From NCBI RefSeq assembly GCF_002240565.1, contig NZ_MZMO01000001.1, positions 2,356,001 to 2,420,000 on the forward strand: a stretch of DNA of 64,000 nt, read 5' to 3'. Every line of letters starts with the position of its first letter. Within the stretch, counting starts at the first letter, position 1. A model generated the notes under the pieces. It did no database searches and was not told the origin of the DNA. It saw only the letters and a list, made by a program, of their open reading frames with translations. Below, piece by piece: positions 55,980 through 64,000 of the stretch. The position numbers were made by a program, and so were the translations under genes. The DNA is from Clavibacter michiganensis subsp. insidiosus. Its GTDB lineage: Bacteria; Actinomycetota; Actinomycetes; Actinomycetales; Microbacteriaceae.

Positions 55980-58010
55980 ATGCCGCGGTCCGCGAGATTG
56001 CTGGGGGCCGCGCTCGCGCTCGGCCTGGCCGGGGCTCTCGTGCCCCAGATGGCGCAGGCCACGGAGCCGGTGGACTTCGGCGGGGCCTCGATCGTCGATC
56101 CGGTCGATGCCGTCACGTCCGCGCAGGAGCAGCAGATCCAGCAGGCGATCGACCAGCTGCAGGAGCAGACCGGGGTCACGCTCCACGTCGCGTACGTCGA
56201 CACGTTCACGGGCGCGGCGAACCAGGCGGCCTGGGGGCAGGCGACGAAGGACGCCAACGGCTTCGGGTCGACCGACGCGATCCTCGCCGTCGCCGTCGAC
56301 GGGCGACAGTTCACGCTCGGCGTCCCGGACAGCGTGTCCGTCGCGCAGCGGACGCAGCTCACCGACCAGGTGGTCGCGCCGCGTCTGAGCGACGGCGACT
56401 GGTCCGGCGCGGCGATCGACGCCGCGCAGGGCCTCCAGTCCATCTCCCAGACCGGCACGGTCGCCGAGACCGGCACGGGATCCACCCCCTCATCCGGCAA
56501 CGACTCCGGCATCGACTTCGGCCTCGTCCTCCTCTACGTGCTCGGCGCGATCCTCCTGGCCGCCGTCGTCACGACCCTCGTCGGCCGCCGGAAGAAGCGG
56601 AAGGCCGTCGCCGCGAAGCGCCAGATCGCGCTCGCGGAGATGAGGACCGCCGAGCAGCGCGCGGGCAGCATGCTCGTGCAGCTCGACGACGCGCTCGAGA
56701 CCAGCGAGCAGGAGGTGGGCTTCGCGGAGGCGGAGTTCGGATCCGGCGCGGTCGGCCCGTACCGGGAGGTGCTCGCGTCGGCGGGCGGCAAGGTGCGCGA
56801 GGCGTTCGCGCTGAAGCAGAAGCTCGACGACACCATCGAGGACACCGACGAGGAGCGCCGCACATGGGCCGCGCGCATCGTCGACCTGTGCGAGGAGGCG
56901 CGGGCCGAGCTCGACGCTCAGGCCGCGTCGTTCGAGGAGCTGCGTGCCCTGGAGAAGAACGCGCCCCAGACCCTCGCCGCCATCGTCACCGACGCGGAGT
57001 CGCTGAAGTCGCGCATCGAGCGGACGCAGGAGGCGGTGGACCTCCTCGGCCGCCGCTACGCCGGCCCGTCGATGACGACCGTCACGGGCAACGTCGACCA
57101 GGCCCGCTCGCTCCTCTCCTTCGCGACCGACACCGCCCAGGAGGCCGCCGAGGCGATCCGCGCGGGCGATCGCGCGTCCACGGGCGAGATCGCGGTCAAG
57201 GTGCGCGCGGCGCAGCAGGCGGTCGGCCAGGCCGGCAAGCTCCTCGACGGCGTCGACCGCGTCTCGTCCGACCTCGAGCACGCGTCCACGCGCGTGCAGG
57301 AGGAGATCGCGGACGTCCGCAGCGACATCCAGGACGCCCGCGCCGCCCAGCGCGGCGGGCGCATGCCGGAGCTGACCCGGCTCGTGGAGGCGGCCGAGCA
57401 GGCCATCGCCGACGCGAAGCCGCTGCAGGGCCGTCTCGCGGATCCGCTCACGAGCGTCACGCTGCTGCAGGAGGCGGAGGCCCGGCTCGACGAGGCGCTC
57501 GCGCCCGTGCGGGAGCAGCAGGAGCAGGTGCAGCGCGCGATCGGCTACCTGCCGCGCGCGCTGTCCACCGCAGAGAGCCAGGTGGCCACCGCCCGCGACT
57601 TCATCTCCACCCGTCGCGGCGGCGTCGGCGAGGAGGCGCGCACGCGCCTCGCCCACGCGCAGCGCGCGCTCGACGACGCGCACGAGGCCGCGCCGCGCGA
57701 TCCCGTACGGGCGGTCGCCGCGGCGCAGGCCGCCACCGCGTACTCCGCGCAGGCCATCGAGGCCGCGCAGCGCGACCTCGACCAGGGCGGCGGATACGGC
57801 GGCTACGGCGGCGGCATGATGGGCGGCCGCGGCGGCGGTGACGCCTTCGGCGGCGCGATCATGGGCGGAATCATCGGCGGCCTGCTCAGCGGCGGCGGAG
57901 GCGGCGGCTGGGGTGGTGGCGGCGGCGGCTTCAGCGGCGGGGGCTTCGGCGGAGGCTTCGGCGGCGGCGACTTCGGCGGCGGAGGCGGCTTCGGCGGCGG
58001 CGACTTCTAG
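55980..58010 (+). CDS. TPM-domain membrane protein with coiled coil and glycine-rich tail
   Basis: A 676-residue exported protein. A signal peptide (about 1-28, RLLGAALALGLAGALV) is followed by a TPM domain (about 40-160, DPVDAVTSAQEQQIQQAI), one transmembrane helix (about 180-202, LVLLYVLGAILLAAVVTTLV), a long charged coiled coil (about 215-600) and a Gly-rich tail with GGGYGGYGGGM and GGGF blocks. TPM proteins act in photosystem repair in plants and in envelope maintenance in bacteria. ATG 55980 has the ribosome binding site GGAGGAG. The pspA-like gene follows after 84 bp. The tail could phase-separate or self-associate (inference). Confidence 0.88.
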   Translation: MPRSARLLGAALALGLAGALVPQMAQATEPVDFGGASIVDPVDAVTSAQEQQIQQAIDQLQEQTGVTLHVAYVDTFTGAANQAAWGQATKDANGFGSTDAILAVAVDGRQFTLGVPDSVSVAQRTQLTDQVVAPRLSDGDWSGAAIDAAQGLQSISQTGTVAETGTGSTPSSGNDSGIDFGLVLLYVLGAILLAAVVTTLVGRRKKRKAVAAKRQIALAEMRTAEQRAGSMLVQLDDALETSEQEVGFAEAEFGSGAVGPYREVLASAGGKVREAFALKQKLDDTIEDTDEERRTWAARIVDLCEEARAELDAQAASFEELRALEKNAPQTLAAIVTDAESLKSRIERTQEAVDLLGRRYAGPSMTTVTGNVDQARSLLSFATDTAQEAAEAIRAGDRASTGEIAVKVRAAQQAVGQAGKLLDGVDRVSSDLEHASTRVQEEIADVRSDIQDARAAQRGGRMPELTRLVEAAEQAIADAKPLQGRLADPLTSVTLLQEAEARLDEALAPVREQQEQVQRAIGYLPRALSTAESQVATARDFISTRRGGVGEEARTRLAHAQRALDDAHEAAPRDPVRAVAAAQAATAYSAQAIEAAQRDLDQGGGYGGYGGGMMGGRGGGDAFGGAIMGGIIGGLLSGGGGGGWGGGGGGFSGGGFGGGFGGGDFGGGGGFGGGDF

Positions 58011-58094
58011 CGACGACCAGCAGCACGACGAGAACGAGAGCGACCCATGATCAACCCATTCCGCCGAAGCACCAGACGAGAAGGAGCAGCACCC

Positions 58095-58838
58095 ATGTCC
58101 AAGCAGTCCATCCTCGGCCGCATCGCCCAGCTCGCGAAGGCCAACATCAACAACCTCATCGACCAGGCCGAGGACCCGCAGCTCATGCTGGACCAGATGG
58201 TCCGCGACTACACGGAGAGCATCCGCGAGGCCGAGAGCGCCGTCGCCCAGACCATCGGCAACCTGCGCATGATCGAGGACGACCACCGCGAGGACGTCCA
58301 GGCCGCGCAGGACTGGGGTCGCAAGGCCCTCGCCGCGAGCACGAAGGCGGACGAGTACCGGAACGCCGGCAACACCCCGAACGCCGACAAGTTCGACGCG
58401 CTCGCCCGCGTCGCGCTGCAGCGCCAGATGCAGTCGGAGAGCGAGGCGAAGGGCGCGGAGCCCACCATCGCGTCGCAGACCGAGGTCGTCGAGAAGCTCA
58501 AGCAGGGCCTCGACACGATGCGCGGCAAGCTGCAGCAGCTGTCGTCGAAGCGCGACGAGCTCAACGCCCGCCAGAAGACGGTGCAGGCGCAGTCGCAGGT
58601 GCAGGACGCCATGAAGAGCATCGACATCATGGATCCCACCAGCGAGGTCAGCCGCTTCGAGCAGAAGATCCGCCGCGAGGAGGCCCGCGTCCGCGGCGCC
58701 GAGGAGCTGCAGGCATCCAGCCTCGACGCGCAGTTCGAGGAGCTCGAGGACCTCGGTGAGCTGACCGAGGTCGAGGCGCGCCTCGCCGCGCTCAAGTCCG
58801 GCGGGTCCGCGCCGAAGCAGGTCACGTCCGGCGAGTAG
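58095..58838 (+). CDS. pspA: PspA/IM30-type membrane-stress protein
   Basis: A 247-residue, almost wholly alpha-helical coiled-coil protein of the PspA/Vipp1 family, which coats and repairs the inner membrane. QAEDPQLMLDQMVRDY and the long helix with SESEAKGAEPTIASQTEVVE match. ATG 58095 has a good AGGAG and fits the family start; ATG 58047 is 16 codons upstream with a weak site. With the preceding TPM protein it forms a two-gene stress module. No PspB, PspC or LiaF partner is nearby. Confidence 0.9.
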   Translation: MSKQSILGRIAQLAKANINNLIDQAEDPQLMLDQMVRDYTESIREAESAVAQTIGNLRMIEDDHREDVQAAQDWGRKALAASTKADEYRNAGNTPNADKFDALARVALQRQMQSESEAKGAEPTIASQTEVVEKLKQGLDTMRGKLQQLSSKRDELNARQKTVQAQSQVQDAMKSIDIMDPTSEVSRFEQKIRREEARVRGAEELQASSLDAQFEELEDLGELTEVEARLAALKSGGSAPKQVTSGE

Positions 58839-58853
58839 CCGACCGCTCGATGC

Positions 58854-58883
58854 ACGGGCGCCGTCCTCCGGGGCGGCGCCCGT
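58854..58883 (+). terminator. hairpin terminator after pspA
   Basis: A perfect 10-bp inverted repeat (ACGGGCGCCG and complement) with a 10-nt loop lies 15 bp after the pspA stop. Confidence 0.75.
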
Positions 58884-58932
58884 CGTCGTCCCGGAGGGGA
58901 ATGCCCGCCCCGCGGATGCCGTTCCCTCCCCC

Positions 58933-59580
58933 ATGACCAACATCGGAATCATCGGCGCCGGACTCATCGGCAGCCAGCTCGCCCGCCTCTTCACCTCCAC
59001 CGGCCACGACGTCGTCATCGCGAACTCGCGCGGCCCGGAGACCCTCACCGACCTGATCGACGAGCTGGGCGAGCACGCGCGCGCCGCCACCGTCGAGGAG
59101 GTCGCCGAGGCCGGCGAGATCGTCGTCGTCACCATCCCGCTGAAGAACATCGACAGCGTCCCCGTCGCGCCCCTCGCGGGCAAGATCGTGATCGACACCG
59201 ACAACTAGTACCCGGAGCGCGACGGCCACATCGCCGAGCTCGACGACGAGACCACGACGACCGCGGAGATGCTGCAGCGGCACCTGCCCGAGTCGAAGGT
59301 CGTCAAGGCGTTCAACCACATCTACGCGGCCGACCTCACCGAGCACGGCACGCCCGCCGGCACGCCCGACCGCCGCGCCCTGGTGATCGCAGGCGACGAC
59401 GCCGACGCCAAGGCGACCGTCACCTCGATCCTCGACTCCTTCGGCTACGACACGGTCGACGCGGGACCCCTCGCGGAGGGCTGGCGCATCCAGCGCGACA
59501 CCCCCGGCTACGGCCCGAAGCTCGACGCCGCGGGCCTCCGCCAGGCGCTCGCCGAGGCGAAGCGCTACCGCGACATGTAG
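58933..59580 (+). pseudogene. NADPH-F420 reductase-like protein interrupted by in-frame TAG
   Basis: A 215-codon frame encodes an NADP-binding protein like the F420H2:NADP oxidoreductases: GIIGAGLIGSQLARLF (about 4-19), VIANSRGPETL, then DTDN. TAG at 59206-59208 (codon 92) interrupts it, and the same frame continues with YPERDGHIAELDDE, KVVKAFNHIYAADL and a proper end. In the family this position is commonly Tyr (a ...NNYYPERDG type motif, from memory), so TAC to TAG is the simplest change. No restart is evident downstream, so the protein is probably lost unless TAG is read through. Confidence 0.8.
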
Positions 59581-59659
59581 CCCTCGTCCTCCCCGGCCGA
59601 CGCCCGCCCTCCCCGCTCACGCGGAGACGGCGGGCATCGCCATCTCCGGCCTCCCAGGC

Positions 59660-59665
59660 GATACT
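59660..59665 (+). promoter_or_regulatory. -10 hexamer GATACT, leaderless arginase-family gene
   Basis: GATACT ends five bases before GTG 59671 and supports that start. Confidence 0.45.
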
Positions 59666-59670
59666 GGGGT

Positions 59671-60513
59671 GTGCCCGCCTCCTTCGTCGTCGTCCCCCAA
59701 TGGCAGGGCTCGGGCTCGTCCCGCGCCATGAGGCTCGCGGACGGCGCCGAGGCCATCCGCGGCGACCTGCCCGCGTCCGCCACGCACGTCGTCGACGTGC
59801 CCGTCGAGGCCGGCGAGTCGCTCGGCACGGGCGTGCTCCGCTACGCGTCGCTGCTCGCGGTGCGCACCCGCCAGGAGGCGGCGCTCGAGGCGGCGTCGGC
59901 GTCCGGCGCGTCCCCCGTCGTCACCGTCGGCGGCGACTGCGGCGTGGAGATCGCGTCCATCGGGCACGCGGCGGCCGCGCATCCCGGCCTCGCGGTCGTG
60001 TGGCTCGACGCCCACGCCGACCTCAACTCCCCCGCATCCTCCCCGAGCGGCGCCTTCCACGGCATGGTGCTGCGCGCCGCCATCGGCGAGGGCGTCGACG
60101 GGCTGGATCTCCCCGCGGGCACCGTCACGCCCGGCCGCGTCGTGCTCGCCGGCGTGCGCGCGCTGGACGACGCCGAGTCCGACCTCGTCGAGTCGCGCGG
60201 CATCGCGCTCCTCGGCGCCGACGCCGTGGGGCCGGAGTCGCTCGTCGCGGCGGTGGCCGCGACCGGCGCCGCGCACGTCTACATCCACGTCGACCTCGAC
60301 GTGCTGGATCCCGGTGCCATGTCCGGAGTCGGCCACCCCGAGCCGTTCGGGCTCGACGTGCAGGTCGTGACCGAGTCGATCAAGGCGCTGCGCCGGTCGT
60401 TCGAGCTCGCGGGCGCGGGGATCACCGAGTTCGCGCCCTCCTCCCCCGCGGCGGCCGTGGACGACATGGGCACCATCCTGAGGATCATCGGGGCGCTGAC
60501 CGGGCCCGTGTGA
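59671..60513 (+). CDS. arginase/agmatinase-family protein
   Basis: A 280-residue ureohydrolase-fold protein. The manganese motifs read GGDCGVE (about 90-96, where arginases have GGDHS), WLDAHADLN (about 112) and HVDLDVLDP (about 210). The third His of the active site and GMVLRAAIG are present. The Cys for His change at the first ligand also occurs in some actinobacterial members (from memory), so activity may be altered rather than lost. Substrate unknown. The mRNA appears leaderless. Confidence 0.82.
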   Translation: MPASFVVVPQWQGSGSSRAMRLADGAEAIRGDLPASATHVVDVPVEAGESLGTGVLRYASLLAVRTRQEAALEAASASGASPVVTVGGDCGVEIASIGHAAAAHPGLAVVWLDAHADLNSPASSPSGAFHGMVLRAAIGEGVDGLDLPAGTVTPGRVVLAGVRALDDAESDLVESRGIALLGADAVGPESLVAAVAATGAAHVYIHVDLDVLDPGAMSGVGHPEPFGLDVQVVTESIKALRRSFELAGAGITEFAPSSPAAAVDDMGTILRIIGALTGPV

Positions 60514-60581
60514 CCCGACCGGGTGGTCGCGCCGCGCTCCCGGCCCTGCGAGGCTGGGGCGGACGATCGAAGGAGACCGCC

Positions 60582-61421
60582 GTGAGCGACGACGCCCGCA
60601 CCGCATCCCCCGCCGAGCACCCGGCCGACGAGGCACCCCGGGTGCGCGTCGAGCGGCGCGGCCACCTACTGCTCATCGGCCTCGACCGGCCCGCGAAGCG
60701 CAACGCCGCCGACATGCGGATGCTCCGCGAGCTCGCGAGCGCGTACGGCCTGCTCGACCGCGACCCGGAGCTGCGCGTCGGCGTCGTGCACGCGATCGGC
60801 GACCACTTCACCGGCGGGCTCGACCTCGCGGACGTGGCCCCGCACATCGGGCAGGGCCCCGGCGGCGGGCTCGACAGCGTGCCGGATGACGGCGTCGACC
60901 CGTGGCGGATGGCGGATGCGGGCGTCGGCAAGCCCGTGGTCCTCGCGGTGCAGGGCACGTGCCTCACCCTCGGGATCGAGCTGGCCCTCGCGAGCGACGT
61001 CGTGGTGGCGGCGGCCGGCACGCGGTTCGGGCAGATCGAGGTCGCGCGCGGGATCCTGCCGTTCGGCGGCGCGACCCTCCGCTTCCCCGCGGTCGCGGGC
61101 TGGGGCGATGCCATGCACTGGATCCTCACGGGCGACCCGTTCGACGCGGAGGAGGCCAAGCGGATGCGCATCGTGCAGCTCGTGGTGCCCGACGGCGAGC
61201 AGCTGCGGGCGGCGATCGGGATCGGCGAGCGCATCGCCGCGCAGGCGCCGCTCGCCGTGCAGGCGACGCTCCGCAACGCCCGCGCCGCCGTCCGCGACGG
61301 GCACGGGGCCGCGGCCGCCGCGCTCCCCGCCGAGCTCGTGCGGCTCGCGGGATCCGAGGACGCGGCACGCGGCATGCGCGCGGCCGCCGAGCGCCGTCCC
61401 GCGGACTTCGTCGGCCGCTGA
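60582..61421 (+). CDS. enoyl-CoA hydratase/isomerase family protein (crotonase)
   Basis: A 279-residue crotonase. The oxyanion-hole segments HFTGGLDLADV (about 69) and VQGTCLTLGIELALASDVV (about 124-142) are recognisable. The first ~20 residues are Glu/Pro-rich and probably flexible. It acts on a CoA ester; the typical catalytic Glu pair is not both evident, so hydratase versus isomerase cannot be settled. The GTG has the ribosome binding site GAAGGAG. It stands between arginase-like and FAD oxidoreductase genes with own transcription. Confidence 0.86.
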   Translation: MSDDARTASPAEHPADEAPRVRVERRGHLLLIGLDRPAKRNAADMRMLRELASAYGLLDRDPELRVGVVHAIGDHFTGGLDLADVAPHIGQGPGGGLDSVPDDGVDPWRMADAGVGKPVVLAVQGTCLTLGIELALASDVVVAAAGTRFGQIEVARGILPFGGATLRFPAVAGWGDAMHWILTGDPFDAEEAKRMRIVQLVVPDGEQLRAAIGIGERIAAQAPLAVQATLRNARAAVRDGHGAAAAALPAELVRLAGSEDAARGMRAAAERRPADFVGR

Positions 61422-61465
61422 TCCGCCGACCGAAGCCGCCCGGCTGGCGTGACGGACGCCGGGCG

Positions 61466-61471
61466 TAGGGT
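61466..61471 (+). promoter_or_regulatory. -10 hexamer TAGGGT, leaderless FAD oxidoreductase gene
   Basis: TAGGGT ends six bases before ATG 61478. Confidence 0.5.
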
Positions 61472-61477
61472 CGGACG

Positions 61478-62911
61478 ATGACCTCCTACGACCTCATCGT
61501 CATCGGTGCCGGCCCTGTCGGCGAGAACGTCGCCGACCGCGCGAAGCAGGGCGGGCTCTCCGTGCTCGTCGTCGAGTCCGAGCTCGTCGGGGGTGAGTGC
61601 TCCTACTGGGCCTGCATGCCCAGCAAGGCGCTCCTGCGCTCCGGCAGCGCCCTCCGCGCCGCGCGCGCCGTCGCCGGATCCAAGGAGGCCGTCACGGGCG
61701 GCCTCGACGTCGCCGCCGCGCTGAAGCGTCGCGACTCCTTCACCAGCTCCTGGGACGACCAGGGGCAGGTGAGCTGGCTCGAGGGCATCGGCATCGACCT
61801 CGCGCGCGGACACGGGCGCATCTCCGGGCCGCGCCGCGTCACGGTCACCGCGCCGGACGGATCCGTCACCGAGCACGAGGCGACCCACGCGGTCGCCGTC
61901 TCCACCGGCACCGCAGCCCTCCTCCCCGACATCCCCAGCCTCGCCGAGGCGCAGCCGTGGACGAGCCGCGAGGCCACCGCCGTGGAGGTCGTCCCGGACT
62001 CGGTCGTCATCATCGGGGGCGGCGTCGTCGCGGCCGAGATGGCCACCGCGTACGCCTCGCTCGGCAGCACCGTCACGATCATCGCGCGCAGCGGCCTGCT
62101 CGCCGGCCAGGAGCCCTTCGCGGGCGAGCTCGTCGGCGACAGCCTGCGCGACATGGGCGTCGACGTGCGCCTCGGCGCCTCGCCCTCCCGCGTCACGCGC
62201 GACGGCGACCGGGTCACGGTCGCGATCGACGGCGGATCGGACGTGACGGCCGCCGAGGTGATCGTCGCGACCGGCCGCATCCCGCGCACGGAGGACCTGG
62301 GGCTCGACACCGTGGGCCTCGAGGCCGGCGCGTACCTCGACGTGGACGACACGATGCTCGTCGCGGGCGAGGTCAACGCGGAGACGCCGTGGCTCTACGC
62401 CGTCGGCGACGTCAACCACCGCGCGCTCCTCACCCACCAGGGCAAGTACCAGGCGCGCGCCGCCGGCGACGTCATCGCCGCGCGCGCGACCGGCGGCACC
62501 GTCGACGACTCCCCCTGGGGCATCCACGTCGCGACCGCCGACCACCGCGCCGTCCCGCAGGTCACGTTCACCGACCCCGAGGTCGCGAGCGTCGGCCTCA
62601 CGGCGAAGGCGGCCGACGACGCCGGGATCCGCACGCGCGTCGTCGACTACGACCTCGGATCCATCGCCGGCTCGAGCCTGCACGCCGACGGGTACGCGGG
62701 GAAGGCCCGCATGGTCGTCGACGAGGACCGCGGCGTCATCGTCGGCGTCACGTTCGTCGGCCAGGACGTCGCCGAGCTGCTGCATTCCGCCACCATCGCG
62801 GTCGTCGGCGAGGTGCCGCTCACGCGCCTCTGGCACGCCGTGCCGTCGTACCCCACCATCAGCGAGATCTGGCTGCGCCTCCTCGAGACGTACGGGCGGC
62901 CGACCGCGTGA
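61478..62911 (+). CDS. FAD-dependent pyridine nucleotide-disulfide oxidoreductase
   Basis: A 477-residue class I disulfide reductase like dihydrolipoamide dehydrogenase or mercuric reductase. FAD motif VIGAGPVGENVA (about 6-17), redox pair CSYWAC (about 46-51; four residues between), NAD motif GGGVVAAEMA (about 180), and C-terminal WHAVPSYPTISE (His...Glu) are intact. Partner not obvious: no 2-oxoacid dehydrogenase or heavy-metal genes lie nearby. It may serve as a flavin reductase of general kind. The stop overlaps the next GTG (GTGA). Confidence 0.92.
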   Translation: MTSYDLIVIGAGPVGENVADRAKQGGLSVLVVESELVGGECSYWACMPSKALLRSGSALRAARAVAGSKEAVTGGLDVAAALKRRDSFTSSWDDQGQVSWLEGIGIDLARGHGRISGPRRVTVTAPDGSVTEHEATHAVAVSTGTAALLPDIPSLAEAQPWTSREATAVEVVPDSVVIIGGGVVAAEMATAYASLGSTVTIIARSGLLAGQEPFAGELVGDSLRDMGVDVRLGASPSRVTRDGDRVTVAIDGGSDVTAAEVIVATGRIPRTEDLGLDTVGLEAGAYLDVDDTMLVAGEVNAETPWLYAVGDVNHRALLTHQGKYQARAAGDVIAARATGGTVDDSPWGIHVATADHRAVPQVTFTDPEVASVGLTAKAADDAGIRTRVVDYDLGSIAGSSLHADGYAGKARMVVDEDRGVIVGVTFVGQDVAELLHSATIAVVGEVPLTRLWHAVPSYPTISEIWLRLLETYGRPTA

Positions 62912-63300
62912 TCCGGGCCGGCATCGGCGCCGCGGTGGGAGCCCTCCGCGGCGTCCTGCTGGACTCGCCGCTCTCGCGCGCGGGCAGCGGCGTCGCCACC
63001 GCGGTGGGCCTCGCGATCGGCCTGCCGCTGAGCACGGGAGAGGTGCGCCGTCACGGCGACCTCATCGTGCTGACGGGCCTGCCGTCCTGGGTCTTCGGGC
63101 GCGGCGGCACGTGCGTCGGCCGGGTTTACCTCACGCGCGACAACGCCGGATCCGCGGTGCTCGAGCACGAAGCCGTGCACGTCGTGCAGTGGCGGCGGTA
63201 CGGGCTGCTGATGCCGCTGCTCTACTGGTGGGCGGGGCGGGATCCGCTGCGGAACCGGTTCGAGATCGAGGCCGGCCTGGAGAAGGGCGGCTACCGGTGA
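62908..63300 (+). CDS. small protein with HEXXH motif
   Basis: A 130-residue protein with a hydrophobic N-terminus (about 20-37), a beta-rich middle and HEAVH (about 86-90) followed by a helix and GLLMPLLYWW. HEXXH is the zinc site of many metallopeptidases; here a third ligand may be the Glu in RFEIEAG. Not a known peptidase family to me; annotations of similar proteins vary. The GTG overlaps the FAD oxidoreductase stop and its stop overlaps the SDR start, so the three are coupled. Confidence 0.7.
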   Translation: MIRAGIGAAVGALRGVLLDSPLSRAGSGVATAVGLAIGLPLSTGEVRRHGDLIVLTGLPSWVFGRGGTCVGRVYLTRDNAGSAVLEHEAVHVVQWRRYGLLMPLLYWWAGRDPLRNRFEIEAGLEKGGYR

Positions 63301-64000
63301 GCGGGCCGCTCGACGGCCGCACGGTCGTCCTCACGGGCGCGAGCTCCGGCATCGGCCGCGTCGCCGCCCGCGAGCTGCACGCGCGCGGCGCCGACGTGGT
63401 CGTGGTCGGCCGCGATCCCGAGCGGACGCGCGGCGTCGCGGCCGAGCTGGGCGCGCGGCACGTGCTCGCCGACATGGACCGGCTCGACGAGGTGCGCGCG
63501 CTGGCGGCGACGCTGCTCGAGACGTGCCCGCGGATCCACGTTCTGGCCCTGAACGCCGGCAGCCTCGTCCCCCGGCGAGCTATGACGATCGACGGCCACG
63601 AGACCACGTTCCAGCGCAACGTCCTCGCGCCGTTCCTCCTCACGCGCCTGCTCCTCCCCCGCCTCGAGGAGACGCAGGCCGCGCTCGGCGCCGACGAGAG
63701 CCCGGTGCGCGTCATCGGCACCGCGAGCCGCGCGAACCTGTGGGGCCGCGTGCGCCTCGACGACCTCGACTGGCGGAAGCGCCCCTGGCTCGGCGGCTGG
63801 CAGGCGTACGGCACGTCGAAGGCGATGATGATCCTGATGATGCGCACGCTCGCCGAGCGCGTCGGCCCTCGGGGCATCGAGGCGTGCTCGTTCCACCCGG
63901 GCCTGGTGCGCACGTCGTTCGGATCCGACAGCACCGTGATGAAGGCGCTGCTCGCGCTCTCGATGGGCGCCTACGGCATCTCCGCCGAGGCGGGCGCCGT
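63297..64000 (+). CDS. SDR oxidoreductase (3' end beyond window)
   Basis: The first 234 codons of a short-chain dehydrogenase of the protochlorophyllide-reductase/retinol-dehydrogenase-like type. TGASSGIGRVA (about 12-22), NAGSLVP (about 84), the catalytic Tyr and Lys in YGTSK (about 164) and FHPGLVRT (about 201) are visible, so it appears active. It overlaps the HEXXH gene by four bases (GTGA). The substrate is unknown. It continues past 64000. Confidence 0.88.
   Translation, partial: MSGPLDGRTVVLTGASSGIGRVAARELHARGADVVVVGRDPERTRGVAAELGARHVLADMDRLDEVRALAATLLETCPRIHVLALNAGSLVPRRAMTIDGHETTFQRNVLAPFLLTRLLLPRLEETQAALGADESPVRVIGTASRANLWGRVRLDDLDWRKRPWLGGWQAYGTSKAMMILMMRTLAERVGPRGIEACSFHPGLVRTSFGSDSTVMKALLALSMGAYGISAEAGA

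Noticed and set aside
57784..58010. Gly-rich repeats at the end of the TPM gene as a PE_PGRS-like or CRISPR-type repeat
   Set aside because: The units are irregular codon-level repeats in one coding frame, without spacers.
58047..58094. Upstream ATG for the pspA-like gene
   Set aside because: It adds 16 residues unlike the family start and has a weaker ribosome binding site than ATG 58095.

Overview
The window is very GC-rich (about 73 percent in coding stretches), with dense genes, many GTG starts, a Pro/Ala/Arg-rich proteome and actinobacterial gene order. Several blocks match arrangements known from Mycobacterium (argS-lysA-hom-thrC-thrB-rho-prfA-prmC-tsaC-wecA-atp; DUF3107, a ferritin-like protein and a DEAD-box helicase beside AdnAB; mrp/MgtE-like/tatB; dapD/dapE). 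Protein style, start-codon use and the missing mycolate genes point to a member of the Microbacteriaceae. A Clavibacter-like plant-associated species is my best guess, made from memory and not from a search. No insertion sequence, phage, CRISPR array or replication origin was seen.

Layout. 1-5.5 kb: the 5' part of an AdnA-like helicase gene, DUF3107, a small membrane protein, a ferritin-like protein and an RhlE-type DEAD-box helicase. 5.5-6.4 kb: a lower-GC islet with an amber-interrupted secreted protein overlapping a 99-aa gene; I read it tentatively as a secreted toxin with its immunity protein. 6.5-24.3 kb: PHP phosphoesterase, EEP hydrolase, aminopeptidase P, a stress protein, MgtE-like/DUF1003/Mrp cluster, LysR regulator, TatB, O-methyltransferase, DUF3117 behind a 17-bp C:G tract, a GT-C-like membrane protein, divergent dapE/dapD for lysine and peptidoglycan, a PP2C-FHA pair, an Lrp regulator and the ogt-tag alkylation repair pair.

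24.3-48.1 kb is a mostly minus-strand housekeeping superblock. In transcription order it runs argS, DUF2993, lysA-hom-thrC-thrB, rho, prfA, prmC, tsaC, wecA-like, an AtpI-like protein, atpB-E-F-H-A-G-D-C and yaaA. Many neighbours overlap by 1-4 bp (ATGA, GTGA, TGATG), so translation is probably coupled. An inverted HAD hydrolase gene interrupts the block, and the usual rpmE between rho and prfA is absent.

48.2-52.7 kb: a lipoprotein and a transglutaminase-like protein, then a decayed catabolic region with a LacI C-terminal remnant, a truncated asparaginase, an MFS C-terminal remnant, an SDR with the catalytic Tyr replaced by His, and a frameshifted SDR. 52.8-64 kb: GATase, PdxH, tRNA-Arg(CCG), an orphan MT0933-type antitoxin overlapping a 2H phosphoesterase, a TPM/PspA envelope-stress pair, an amber-interrupted F420/NADP reductase-like gene, arginase-family protein, crotonase, FAD disulfide oxidoreductase, a small HEXXH protein and a partial SDR.

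Many genes carry a TANNNT-like -10 hexamer 5-8 bases before the start codon, which suggests widespread leaderless transcription; this helped to choose several starts. At least five genes carry visible lesions, so the genome either is accumulating pseudogenes or has base errors at those sites.
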